NCBI GenBank assembly: GCA_018609195.1
Contig: JAHCSE010000013.1
Location: 1-52,840 of the forward strand
Direction: 5' to 3'
From: Patescibacteria group bacterium
GTDB lineage: Bacteria > Patescibacteriota > Minisyncoccia > Minisyncoccales > RBG-13-36-15
DNA length: 52,840 nt
The translations under genes and the position numbers were made by a program. The notes under the pieces were generated by a model that saw only the letters and a list, made by a program, of their open reading frames with translations, did no database searches and was not told the origin of the DNA. Shown piece by piece: positions 25,401 to 35,412 of this stretch. Each line of letters opens with the position of its first letter. Position 1 is the stretch's first letter.

Positions 25401-26393
25401 TTAGTAGCAGATCCCTATTAAATCTTCTTTCATGAGCCTACCACCGGCAATTACTCTGTCGGCAGCGCCCCAATAGATGTAGAAAGATTCTTTGTCTGGA
25501 GATTCTACCGCAGCACAGCAGTAGCATATTCCGCGTTTTCCATTTTCCATCTCATACACTTTCTCAGGCCATAGAATTGGATTAGGGTGAATATATTTCA
25601 CCTTGGTTGGATCATGGAGATCCAAAACCGCAAATCCAATACTGTACACCTCCTCGAATCTCTTTCCATGGGCAGCGAAAACTAGTACGAGCCACCCTTT
25701 AGGAGTTTTGATTGGGGGGGCGGCCATTCCGATCTTCCTGGGAGTAATTCCAGTTTCTGGACTTGGATACAAGTCTTCTGCCCTAATTACAATTTGATTG
25801 TCTTTCCAACCGTTCTGAAGACTGATATCTTGAGTCCGCGAGACCCAGATATGGGGGTATTTTCTATGGAGTAAAAATGCGTTATCACCTATCAGCTCAG
25901 GAAAAACTGCAGCACTATTTGCTATCCCATGGAAAGGAATACCCACCCACTCATATTTATGAAAGTTTTTTGTTCTGAAAATTCCTATACGTACAACATT
26001 AGGTCCCTTATCAGGAACAGCAGAAGTAAAAATGTAATACCAGCCATTAACCCATTTCACAATCCGAGGGTCTTCGATGCCTCTTATAGAATATTGGTTA
26101 AAACCACTTCTTAGCACAGGAGTACTTAGAACATCCCATTCTATTCCATTTGTACTCAAGGCTAATCCGAGATTCGAATTAGAATATGCAATATTTCCGC
26201 GATGAAAAGTGGCTCTAAACAACATTTTATATAGGCCGTCGTCATCTTGGATCACACCACAATTAAACACCCTTGTACTCATCCAAGAACTATTGGGACC
26301 GGGAATGAGCAAGGGATTATTCGAAAATCTCTCAATTTGGATTTTTCTATGCGGTAAAATTCTCTCCGGACGGGAAATCACTTCGGTTGTCAT
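25401..26393 (-). CDS. GH130-family beta-mannosyl phosphorylase/hydrolase
   Basis: NPLLIPGPNSSWMSTRVFNCGVIQDDDGLYKMLFRA, EDPRIVKWVNGWYYIFTS, YWGAADRVIAGG. Confidence 0.85.
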   Translation of the reverse strand: MTTEVISRPERILPHRKIQIERFSNNPLLIPGPNSSWMSTRVFNCGVIQDDDGLYKMLFRATFHRGNIAYSNSNLGLALSTNGIEWDVLSTPVLRSGFNQYSIRGIEDPRIVKWVNGWYYIFTSAVPDKGPNVVRIGIFRTKNFHKYEWVGIPFHGIANSAAVFPELIGDNAFLLHRKYPHIWVSRTQDISLQNGWKDNQIVIRAEDLYPSPETGITPRKIGMAAPPIKTPKGWLVLVFAAHGKRFEEVYSIGFAVLDLHDPTKVKYIHPNPILWPEKVYEMENGKRGICYCCAAVESPDKESFYIYWGAADRVIAGGRLMKEDLIGICY

Positions 26394-26546
26394 ACCTTTT
26401 TTCCTCCTTTCTGCTTTTTTCTGGTTTTTCGGTCGTTGTAACGCTTATTCAGTTTTTAATGTGCCATCTCTCCTTACTATTATTATGACGTAGGAAAATA
26501 TAGCTTATTACTATTAAAATATAGCACATCGTAAAAATAATGTCAA
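26391..26546 (-). promoter_or_regulatory. Promoter/5' leader duplicated in front of two genes, copy 2
   Basis: TTGACA (26541-26546)-17 bp-TATATT (26518-26523). Confidence 0.85.
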
Positions 26547-26625
26547 GGGCTAAAAGTTTTCCACAGGGATTGACTTTCTTTCTTCTAAAATTTTCTTTAT
26601 AATAGGGTAATTATATCTTGAGTAA

Positions 26626-26702
26626 ACCCCTACACCAGATTGGGGACAAGCTTCCTTCAACGATAAACTAGTAAAGCCAGTCCTCAATTAGTGTGGGGGG
26701 TA
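26626..26702. repeat. Branched palindromic repeat related to family B
   Basis: acccctacaccagattggggac...gtcctcaattagtgtggggggt. Confidence 0.65.
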
Positions 26703-26750
26703 AAGGTCGATTAATAATAGAGTAAACTTTAAAATAAATTCAAATAAATC

Positions 26751-27077
26751 ATGAACTTGGTAACTATTGGCCATTGGGCCCTTATTGGCGGATTGATATT
26801 GGCAGTCTTAGCTGGATTTGCTGTAATTCCCCAATTAACTCTCATCCTCTTTGTTCTGGGTTTGATTGTCGGTTTTTTAAATGTCACTGAGACAGAAAGT
26901 ACTTCTTTTTTAGTGGCGGTAATTGCCTTGCTTTTAATTGGAGTGGCAGGTTTACAGTTTGGAGAAGTGACCCCCGTGATAGCTTCGATTCTAAATAACT
27001 TTATTGCCTTTGTGGCAGCAGCTGGCCTGGTGGTAGCAGTAAAACAGATCGTTGCGGTAGCTAAACCAACAATTTAA
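26751..27077 (+). CDS. Small integral membrane protein
   Basis: 108 aa, several hydrophobic segments. Confidence 0.6.
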   Translation: MNLVTIGHWALIGGLILAVLAGFAVIPQLTLILFVLGLIVGFLNVTETESTSFLVAVIALLLIGVAGLQFGEVTPVIASILNNFIAFVAAAGLVVAVKQIVAVAKPTI

Positions 27078-27243
27078 GGCAAGGTTAGTTAAAAAACTGG
27101 AAATTTTTGAAAACCAGAGTTGGTTTTGGAATTATTTTGATTTTGTGGTAGAATTAAACTTGCCCATATTGCAAAGCGATTTGGGTTCGGTTTTTGTTTA
27201 CCCACCAAAATTTTGCAAAGCAAAGCTTAGGAGGGTTTAAATT

Positions 27244-30200
27244 ATGAGTGAAAAATTTACTCATCTCCACGTCCATTCGCATTACTCATTGCTCGATGGC
27301 CTACCTAAAATAGATCAGCTTTTAGATTGTGTCGCAGATCTAGGAATGAATTCAGTGGCTTTAACTGACCACGGAGCTTTATACGGAGCGGTAGAGTTTT
27401 ATAAAAAGGCCGTGGAGAGAAAGATAAAACCTATTTTAGGCTGTGAAATTTATTTAGCTTATGAAGGAATGTTACAGAAAAGACCAAATATTGATGATAA
27501 AAGATCTCACCTAACCTTATTAGTGAAAAATGAGGAGGGTTATAAAAATTTAGTTACATTAATAACCAGAGCTCATCTTGAGGGGTTTTATTATAAACCA
27601 AGGGTCGATATGGAGTTGCTTCAAAAACGATCTTCTGGCTTAGTCTGTCTTTCGGGATGCTTACGGGGAAAAATTCCACAGTTAATCTTATCTAAAAAAA
27701 ATCAGGAAGCAGAAAATCTTTCTTTGCAGTTTCAGAAAATGTTTGGTAAAGATAATTTCTATCTTGAACTGCAAAACCATCCCAATCTCCCTGGACAAAA
27801 AATCGTAAACGAGGGGTTAGTTTTTCTTTCAAAGAAATTAAAAATTCCAATTGTCGCTACCCATGATGTTCATTATTTAAAACCAGAAGATGCGAAAGCT
27901 CAAGATATTTTAATGCTCATTAACACCGGGGCTGACCCGAATGATCCAGAAAGATTGACAATGCAAGCTGATGATTTCTCAATGAAGAGCGAAAAAGAGA
28001 TGAGAGTACTTTTTAAAGATTTACCAGAAGCTATTGAAAATACTCAAAAAATTGCAGATTCTTGCAATTTTAATTTTCAGTTAGAAAAAATTCAACTCCC
28101 TTATTTTCAATTACCAGTAGGGAAAACCGCTGATGATTACCTCCGAGAACTTTGTTTAAAAGGAAAAGAAAAAAAACTACCCAAAGCCAATAAGGGGGTT
28201 GATGACCGATTAGAATATGAATTATCGGTAATTAAAAAGGCAGGCTTTGCTCCCTATTTTTTAATTGTCCAAGACCTCGTGAATTGGGCAAAAGAAAATG
28301 GGATTGTGACAGGCCCCGGCCGAGGATCGGTAGCAGGTTCCTTAACGGCATACCTTTTAAATATTACCAATGTTGACCCTTTAAAATATAATCTATTATT
28401 TGAAAGGTTTTTGACTGAAGGAAGGGTATCTTTACCTGACATTGACCTTGATTTCACAGATTTAAGAAGAGATGAAGTAATAAATTACGTTTCCCAAAAA
28501 TATGGCAGAGAGAAAGTAGCCCAAATAATTACCTTTGGCACTATGGCAGCGAAAGCCGTAATTCGAGATGTGGGAAGGGCGTTAGGATATAATTACAGTT
28601 TCTGTGACCAGATTGCAAAAATGATTCCCATGCAATTTACTCTCGAGGAAACATTAGAAAGAATTAAAGAATTTCGCCTTCTTTATGAAAGAGATACGAG
28701 AGCAAGAAAATTAATAAATTTTTCCAGGAAGTTAGAAGGAGTAGCCCGCCATGTCTCAACCCATGCTTGCGGAGTGGTCATGTCCTCTGAGAAATTAGAA
28801 AACATTGTTCCTTTGCAACATCCTACTCAAAATGATACAGCTATTGTCACTCAGTATGAGATGCACTCTATCGAAGATTTAGGTTTACTGAAAATGGATT
28901 TCCTTGGATTGAAAAACCTCACCATTATTGAAAATACTTTAAAAAATATTAAAAAAAATCATAATCGAGAAATTGATATTAATAAAATTCCGCTCAATGA
29001 TAAAAAAACATTCGCCTTATTACAAGATGCAAAAACGACATCTGTGTTTCAATTAGAATCTTCCGGAATGAAGAGGTATTTGAAAGAATTAAAGCCTACC
29101 CAATTTGAAGATATCGTAGCTCTCATTGCCCTCTATCGTCCCGGCCCCATGGAATTAATCCCTGAATACATAAAAAGAAAGCATAAAAAAAAGAAAGTTG
29201 AATACTTACATCCAAAGTTAAAAACAATTTTGAAAGAAACCTATGGATTAGCTGTTTATCAAGAGCAGTTGATGAAAATCACTCAGGAATTGGCAGGTTT
29301 TACTCTCGGGGAAGCCGATATCTTGCGCAAAGCCATTGGGAAGAAAATTAAACCACTCTTGCTTTCCCAGAAGGAAAAATTAATTACCGGGATGGCAAAT
29401 CAAGGGATAAAAAAGGAAGTAGCTCAAAAAATCTGGAACTGGATTTTGCCCTTTGCCCGGTATGGTTTCAACAGATCTCATTCCTGCTGTTACGCAATTT
29501 TGGCCTATCAAACTGCCTATTTAAAAGCTCAGTTCCCTTTAGAGTTTATAACAGCAGTCTTGACTTCAGAAAAAGCTGATATTGAGAGAATTGGCTTTTT
29601 AATTGACGAGGCTCAACGAATGGGGATTAAAGTCTTACCCCCAGATATTAACGAGAGCGAAAAAAACTTCACCATTTCTGGTAAAAACTTAATTAGATTT
29701 GGTTTACTGCATATTAAAAATGTTGGACACAATGTTGTCGAAGCAATAATGAGGGAAAGAAAAGAAAGAGGGCATTTCCAATCTATCTTCGATTTTGTTT
29801 CCAGAATGGAATCTCGCGATCTTAATAGGAAATCTTTGGAGAGTCTCATTAAAACAGGTTCTTTTGATAAATTGCAAGAGCGCAACAAACTTCTTTTTAA
29901 CTTAGAAAAATTATTAGAATGGAATAGAGATAATCAAAGAATGAAAATTCAGGGTCAAAAGACTCTCTTTAAAGAATCAGATAACCTTAAAATAAATTCT
30001 AATTTTGCTTTAACCGAAGCTAAACCTGCGAGCAAAACGGAAAAGCTAAACTGGGAAAAGGAACTTTTAGGCCTTTATGTCACTTCCCACCCTTTAGAAG
30101 ATTTTAAAGGAATTCTTGCCAAAAAGGTTTGGCCAATCGCCAAGATTTCGACCGACCTCTCACAGAGAATCATAAAAATTGGAGGTGTAATCTCTCATAT

Positions 30201-30417
30201 TAAAAAAATAGTTACGAGATCCGGTCGACCAATGCTCTTTTTGAATTTAGAAGATTTGACAGATAAAATTGAGGTTGTTGCTTTTCCCGGGATAGTTGAA
30301 AAAAACCCCACCCTTTTCCAAGAAAATAAAATTGTCTTGATTTCAGGAAGAGTTGATAATAGAGAAGGTATCCCCAAAATAATTTGCGAAGAAATCGAAG
30401 AAATCATAGAAATTTAA
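27244..30417 (+). CDS. dnaE: DNA polymerase III subunit alpha
   Basis: PHP domain FTHLHVHSHYSLLDG, GPGRGSVAGSL, DIDLDF, C-terminal OB fold. Confidence 0.96.
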   Translation: MSEKFTHLHVHSHYSLLDGLPKIDQLLDCVADLGMNSVALTDHGALYGAVEFYKKAVERKIKPILGCEIYLAYEGMLQKRPNIDDKRSHLTLLVKNEEGYKNLVTLITRAHLEGFYYKPRVDMELLQKRSSGLVCLSGCLRGKIPQLILSKKNQEAENLSLQFQKMFGKDNFYLELQNHPNLPGQKIVNEGLVFLSKKLKIPIVATHDVHYLKPEDAKAQDILMLINTGADPNDPERLTMQADDFSMKSEKEMRVLFKDLPEAIENTQKIADSCNFNFQLEKIQLPYFQLPVGKTADDYLRELCLKGKEKKLPKANKGVDDRLEYELSVIKKAGFAPYFLIVQDLVNWAKENGIVTGPGRGSVAGSLTAYLLNITNVDPLKYNLLFERFLTEGRVSLPDIDLDFTDLRRDEVINYVSQKYGREKVAQIITFGTMAAKAVIRDVGRALGYNYSFCDQIAKMIPMQFTLEETLERIKEFRLLYERDTRARKLINFSRKLEGVARHVSTHACGVVMSSEKLENIVPLQHPTQNDTAIVTQYEMHSIEDLGLLKMDFLGLKNLTIIENTLKNIKKNHNREIDINKIPLNDKKTFALLQDAKTTSVFQLESSGMKRYLKELKPTQFEDIVALIALYRPGPMELIPEYIKRKHKKKKVEYLHPKLKTILKETYGLAVYQEQLMKITQELAGFTLGEADILRKAIGKKIKPLLLSQKEKLITGMANQGIKKEVAQKIWNWILPFARYGFNRSHSCCYAILAYQTAYLKAQFPLEFITAVLTSEKADIERIGFLIDEAQRMGIKVLPPDINESEKNFTISGKNLIRFGLLHIKNVGHNVVEAIMRERKERGHFQSIFDFVSRMESRDLNRKSLESLIKTGSFDKLQERNKLLFNLEKLLEWNRDNQRMKIQGQKTLFKESDNLKINSNFALTEAKPASKTEKLNWEKELLGLYVTSHPLEDFKGILAKKVWPIAKISTDLSQRIIKIGGVISHIKKIVTRSGRPMLFLNLEDLTDKIEVVAFPGIVEKNPTLFQENKIVLISGRVDNREGIPKIICEEIEEIIEI

Positions 30418-30439
30418 TCCTCGAATCCGGTGACTACAC

Positions 30440-30470
30440 AAAAATAGGCCAGCATCCCTGGCCTATTTTT
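30440..30470 (+). terminator. dnaE terminator
   Basis: aaaaataggccagcatccctggcctattttt. Confidence 0.75.
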
Positions 30471-30530
30471 CTAAGGCGGGTCCCTGGCCTGTTTATTTTG
30501 GAAAAAACAAATTTGTGATAAAATGGAGGT

Positions 30531-32270
30531 ATGATAAAAATAGAAACAATCAGGCACTCTTTAGCTCACATGATGGCTTATTCTGTCCAGGAGCTTTTTC
30601 CTAGAGTGAAATTTGGAATTGGCCCCCCTATTGAAAATGGCTTCTATTATGATTTTGACCTGCCAAGAAGTTTGACTCCTCAAGATTTGTCAACGATTGA
30701 AAAGAAAATGAGAGAAATTATTCGAAAAGATATTGTTTTTCAAAGGAAGTTAATTTTCAAAGTTGAAGCTAAGAAAATATTTCAAAATCAACCTTATAAA
30801 TTAGAACTGATAAAAGAAATGCCAGGAAAGAAAGTTTCAATCTATGAATCTGGCAAATTTTTAGATCTTTGTTTAGGACCTCATATTAAATCAACCCTTC
30901 AACTTCGTTCAGGGCAAGCAAAAGAGGTAATCGATTCTTTTAAATTAACAAAAATTGCAGGAGCTTATTGGCGGGGTTCTGAAAAAAATCCAATGTTAAC
31001 AAGAATTTATGGAGTGGCTTTTAAAAACAAAAAGGAATTGGATAATTATCTTAGAAACCTTGAGGAGGCTGGAAAAAGAGATCATCGGGTTTTAGGCCAA
31101 AAACTGGATTTATTTTCTTTTGACGAGGAGGTGGGGGCAGGATTGCCCCTTTTCCACCCAAAAGGAGCTACTTTAAGGAAAATTATTGAAGATTTTATTA
31201 TTCAGGAATTACGAAGGGCAAATTACCAATTAGTAAATTCTCCTCACATTGGGAAAGAAAGTCTATTTCAAACTTCAGGACATCTGGATTTTTATAAAGA
31301 AAATATGTACTCTCCTTTTGAGATTGAAAAGGAAAAATATTATTTAAAACCAATGAATTGCCCTTTCCATATAAAAATTTACAAATCCAAAATGAGAAGC
31401 TATAAAGATTTGCCAATTAAATTAGCTGAGTTGGGAACAGTTTACAGATATGAAAAATCCGGAGTATTACATGGGTTGGTCCGAGTAAGAGGTTTTACCC
31501 AAGATGATGCCCACATCTGGTGTAGCCCTGATCAATTAAGTAAAGAGATAACTAAAATTTTAAAAGAAGGGTTACAGATATTGAAAACTTTTAGTTTCAA
31601 AGATTTTGAGGTTTATTTATCAACCAGGCCAGCAAAATACATCGGAACTTTAAAACTCTGGAAAAAAGCTGAAAATTCTTTAAAATTTTCTCTAAATAAG
31701 TTGAAAATTAAATATCAAACAGATATTGGCGGAGGGGTATTTTATGGTCCGAAAATTGATATTAAAATCAAAGATTCGCTGCAGAGACTTTGGCAATGCA
31801 CAACTATTCAAGTTGATTTTAATTTACCAGAGAAATTTAATATAAATTTTATTAATAAGCAAGGGAAAAAACAGAGACCGATTATGATCCATCGGGCTTT
31901 AATTGGCTCTTTAGAAAGATTTATTGGTGTATTACTCGAAAATTCAGCTGGGGCTTTACCCTTATGGCTCTCTCCCGTTCAAATATGGATAATTCCTGTT
32001 GGTTCTCGCCACAAAAAATATGCCCATACAATCGTAGGTCGGATCTCCGAAAGTGAATTGAGAGTTGAGATTAAAGATGAGGCAGAAACCGTTTCTAAAA
32101 AAGTGAGAGAAGGAGAACTTCAAAAAATTCCTTATTTACTAGTTGTTGGCGATAAAGAGACGAAAGCAAAATCAGTTAGGGTGAGAGAACGAGGAAAAGG
32201 TGACATTGGAATCATGAAGTTAAATAAATTCTTGGAAAGAGTTAAAAGAGAGGTCAAAAGGAAAAAATAA
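30531..32270 (+). CDS. thrS: Threonyl-tRNA synthetase lacking the TGS domain
   Basis: RHSLAHMMAYSVQELFP, PMNCPFHIKIYK, VRGFTQDDAHIWC; starts at the editing domain. Confidence 0.93.
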   Translation: MIKIETIRHSLAHMMAYSVQELFPRVKFGIGPPIENGFYYDFDLPRSLTPQDLSTIEKKMREIIRKDIVFQRKLIFKVEAKKIFQNQPYKLELIKEMPGKKVSIYESGKFLDLCLGPHIKSTLQLRSGQAKEVIDSFKLTKIAGAYWRGSEKNPMLTRIYGVAFKNKKELDNYLRNLEEAGKRDHRVLGQKLDLFSFDEEVGAGLPLFHPKGATLRKIIEDFIIQELRRANYQLVNSPHIGKESLFQTSGHLDFYKENMYSPFEIEKEKYYLKPMNCPFHIKIYKSKMRSYKDLPIKLAELGTVYRYEKSGVLHGLVRVRGFTQDDAHIWCSPDQLSKEITKILKEGLQILKTFSFKDFEVYLSTRPAKYIGTLKLWKKAENSLKFSLNKLKIKYQTDIGGGVFYGPKIDIKIKDSLQRLWQCTTIQVDFNLPEKFNINFINKQGKKQRPIMIHRALIGSLERFIGVLLENSAGALPLWLSPVQIWIIPVGSRHKKYAHTIVGRISESELRVEIKDEAETVSKKVREGELQKIPYLLVVGDKETKAKSVRVRERGKGDIGIMKLNKFLERVKREVKRKK

Positions 32271-32295
32271 TTGTTATACTGATTTTAATTTAGCA

Positions 32296-33897
32296 ATGAC
32301 TAAAATATCTCAACAAACCCAAACCCTTATTCAAAAATATCAGACCTGGTATCAATCTTTACAGAGAAAAGAAGAAGTTCCGGTTTTACATGTAGATGAG
32401 GTAGCTAGTAAAGTAGCTGCTTTTTATGAAAAAATAAGAGGGATAATTGAATGGAGAGAAGAGCATTTATTAAGAAAGACAGCTATTGAAAGAATATTAA
32501 AAAGGAGATTGCTTTTAATGGAAGATGGAGAAAGAATTGCCTCTTCCTTTGTTTTAGAATTAATTAGAGGAGGCTATTTCCCAAACGATACTATCGAAGA
32601 ATCAAAAGTTGAGGAAGTACAGAGGATAATAGATAAATATATTTTTATTCTTAAAAATAAACCAGAACCCAGGGAAAAAGAAAAAATCAAAATGTATAGC
32701 TGGCTTTTGGGAATTGCTGCCTGTGAAGTTGAAGAATGTCTCTCTCCTCCTCTCAAGGAGGATGCTTTAATTGAATATATGACAGATTTAATGAAAGAGA
32801 GAATTGAAGTGCGGGAAGGAGCGATTATTATTGGAGGAATAAAAGAGGATGAAAAAAATGCCCAAATTTATATTGCCTGCCAGAGAGCTCTTTTCAAAAT
32901 GGACTCCCCCTTGATAAGTTTCCATCTTTTGGAAAGAAAATTTCCCAACTGGCCTTCTCCGACCCAAACAGAACTTCAAGAAATAGCTCAAAATATCTAT
33001 TCTATCAGAGAAAATATTGAAGCGGACTTGGCACATCCTTTAGCTGAAAAATTCTACTCCGTTTGCGAGAGCTATGATACTCCTTATTTAATTTTAGGGG
33101 ATATTATTGCCCAAAACCCTAAAGCAGCTTCTGAAGTTTTATCCCAGCCTGAAAATTTGGAGAGTTCAATTGAAAAAACGTATCATCAAAGGCTTCAAAG
33201 ATTAAAAGAAAGAATTCAAAGAGCAGCTATTTATAGCACTATCTCAATCTTCATTACCAAAATTCTTTTGGTTTTAGCCATTGAGGCCCCTTTTGATAAG
33301 TATGTAACCTCGCAATTTAGCTATTTTACTTTAGGATTAAATGTTGTTATTCCTCCTCTTTTAATGATGATTATGGTTTTGACCATTCGGCCCCCGGCTA
33401 AAGAAAATCTCCAGAAAGTTATAATGGAATTTATGAAGATAGTTCAAGAAAGAGAAAGGAAAGATATCTATCCAATAAAGCCTTCACCAAAAAGAGGTTT
33501 TATTATGAATAGTTTTTTGTTAATTTCCTATCTTTTGAGTTTCTTAGTCTCTTTTGGTATCATTATCTGGGGACTTCAAAAATTAAACTTTGGGGTTCCT
33601 TCCATGTTAATATTTCTCCTTTTCCTATCTTTGATTTTATTTGCTTCAACCAGAATCAGGCAAAGAGCAAAAGAGCTGCATGTAGGGGAAGAAAAAGAAA
33701 CTATTTTAACTTTACTATTTGACTTCCTGACTCTACCTATTATCAGGGTAGGAAAATGGCTGTCCTCGCAGTGGGAAAGATATAATATTTGGGTAATCTT
33801 CTTTAATATTTTAATTGAACTCCCCTTTCAACTCTTCACTGAATTTTTAGAGCAATGGATATATTTCCTAAGAGAGAAGAAAGAAGAAATCCACTAA
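32296..33897 (+). CDS. Hypothetical membrane protein
   Basis: 533 aa with C-terminal hydrophobic segments. Confidence 0.6.
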   Translation: MTKISQQTQTLIQKYQTWYQSLQRKEEVPVLHVDEVASKVAAFYEKIRGIIEWREEHLLRKTAIERILKRRLLLMEDGERIASSFVLELIRGGYFPNDTIEESKVEEVQRIIDKYIFILKNKPEPREKEKIKMYSWLLGIAACEVEECLSPPLKEDALIEYMTDLMKERIEVREGAIIIGGIKEDEKNAQIYIACQRALFKMDSPLISFHLLERKFPNWPSPTQTELQEIAQNIYSIRENIEADLAHPLAEKFYSVCESYDTPYLILGDIIAQNPKAASEVLSQPENLESSIEKTYHQRLQRLKERIQRAAIYSTISIFITKILLVLAIEAPFDKYVTSQFSYFTLGLNVVIPPLLMMIMVLTIRPPAKENLQKVIMEFMKIVQERERKDIYPIKPSPKRGFIMNSFLLISYLLSFLVSFGIIIWGLQKLNFGVPSMLIFLLFLSLILFASTRIRQRAKELHVGEEKETILTLLFDFLTLPIIRVGKWLSSQWERYNIWVIFFNILIELPFQLFTEFLEQWIYFLREKKEEIH

Positions 33898-33974
33898 AAT
33901 AAATTTTGCATTATAAAAAATAAAGGTCGATTTCACAAATAATCTGAAAAGAAAAAACTAAATTAAATAAAAAA

Positions 33975-35309
33975 ATGGTCAGATTAATCGGAACAGTAAT
34001 AATGAGCGCTGTCTTTATTTTAGCTGGGGGGTTAATTGTTTTTGCTCAAGATACTCCCGTTGATGCAACTGAAGATGTTAATCTCGATGAGGATATTCAA
34101 CCTCAAGACTTAGAGGTGGAAGATCCTCGGTTATTACCCGATAGCCCATTTTATTTTCTGAAAAATTGGGCTAGGGGTATTCGATCGTTCTTTGCTTTTA
34201 ATCCCTTATCCAAGGCTGAACTGAAAATGCGATTTGCCAATGAAAAATTGATGGAGGTCAAGAAACTAATTGAGAGAAAAAGGAATCCAGAAATAATTAG
34301 AAAGGCAGCGGAAAATTATCAAAAAGAAATAGAAAGGATTCGCTCGGAAGCAGAAAAAATAAGAGAAAAGGCAAGAGAAAATCCGAGAGTGGAAGAATTT
34401 TTAGATAAATTCATCCATCAGCAAACCTTACACCAGAAATTATTACAAAGATTGGAAAATCAGGTCCCGGAGCAGGCATTTGAGAAAATTAAAGAGGCAA
34501 GAGAGCAGCATTTAGCAAGATTTCAAGATGTGATGCTCAAATTGGAAGACAGAAGAGAAAAGATTACTGAAAAACTGACAGATATTTTAGAAAAACAAAA
34601 AGGAAGCCGCTTTAAACATTTCAAAAACTTAGAAGTTTTGTTAGCGTTGGAAGAGAAAGTACCAGAAGAGGCTAAAGAAGCGATTCGAAGGGCTCAGGAA
34701 AATTCTCTAAAAAGATTGCAGGACGATTTGGAAAAGATGTCAGCAGAAGATCAAGAAAGATTCAAAGAATATGTAGGAAGAATTTCTGGAGAAAAAGAAA
34801 GGCATCTGGAAATTTTAGAAAATCTGAGATTGGAGATCCACAAAATTCCTGAAACACCCAGGCTTCTTGAATTAAAAGAGAGGTTAGAGGAAGGAAAAAT
34901 AAAGATATTAGAAGGAGTAAAAGAAAAATTAGAAGAATCAAGACTTCCTCTCTGTCCTCGCTATGTCTGGATTGATCCAGGACCTTGTACTGAGGGAAGA
35001 ATAATTATCGGAAAAGATTCTCAAGGATGTCCTTTGCCTCCAACATGTATACTTCCAGGGGAAGTAATTCCAAGAGAGGGAGTAGAAGCTCCTCCAGCTA
35101 CTGAAGTTGAGCCCGGACTAATAGAACCTCCAAAATTCTGTATTACTCTCTGGGATCCAGTATGTGGGAAAAATGGGAGAACGTATTCAAATGTATGTTT
35201 TGCGAAAATAGCTGGAGTGGAGATAGATTATAAAGGAGTATGTAAGAGTGAAATTATTGAGAGATCAGAAATCCCAAAGGAAATAGCTCCTTCTCGACTT
35301 CTACCTTAA
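33975..35309 (+). CDS. Secreted DUF5667-like coiled-coil protein with C-terminal Kazal-type domain
   Basis: Signal-like N-terminus; DSPFYFLKNWARGIRSFF; C-terminal CITLWDPVCGKNGRTYSNVCFAKIAGVEIDYKGVC. Confidence 0.75.
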   Translation: MVRLIGTVIMSAVFILAGGLIVFAQDTPVDATEDVNLDEDIQPQDLEVEDPRLLPDSPFYFLKNWARGIRSFFAFNPLSKAELKMRFANEKLMEVKKLIERKRNPEIIRKAAENYQKEIERIRSEAEKIREKARENPRVEEFLDKFIHQQTLHQKLLQRLENQVPEQAFEKIKEAREQHLARFQDVMLKLEDRREKITEKLTDILEKQKGSRFKHFKNLEVLLALEEKVPEEAKEAIRRAQENSLKRLQDDLEKMSAEDQERFKEYVGRISGEKERHLEILENLRLEIHKIPETPRLLELKERLEEGKIKILEGVKEKLEESRLPLCPRYVWIDPGPCTEGRIIIGKDSQGCPLPPTCILPGEVIPREGVEAPPATEVEPGLIEPPKFCITLWDPVCGKNGRTYSNVCFAKIAGVEIDYKGVCKSEIIERSEIPKEIAPSRLLP

Positions 35310-35330
35310 AAAGAATGAATTTCTGTGATC

Positions 35331-35358
35331 AAAAACCCGGTCTTTGCCCGGGTTTTTG
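35331..35358 (+). terminator. Terminator
   Basis: aaaaacccggtctttgcccgggtttttg. Confidence 0.75.
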
Positions 35359-35412
35359 AATTGAAAAAATCAAGAATTTTGCTAAAATAGTAAGATTAAA
35401 ACAAAAATTAAA

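Noticed and set aside
26560-26575. DnaA-box-like ttttccacaggg as replication origin
   Set aside because: Single isolated box, no dnaA/dnaN, no cluster or DNA-unwinding element.
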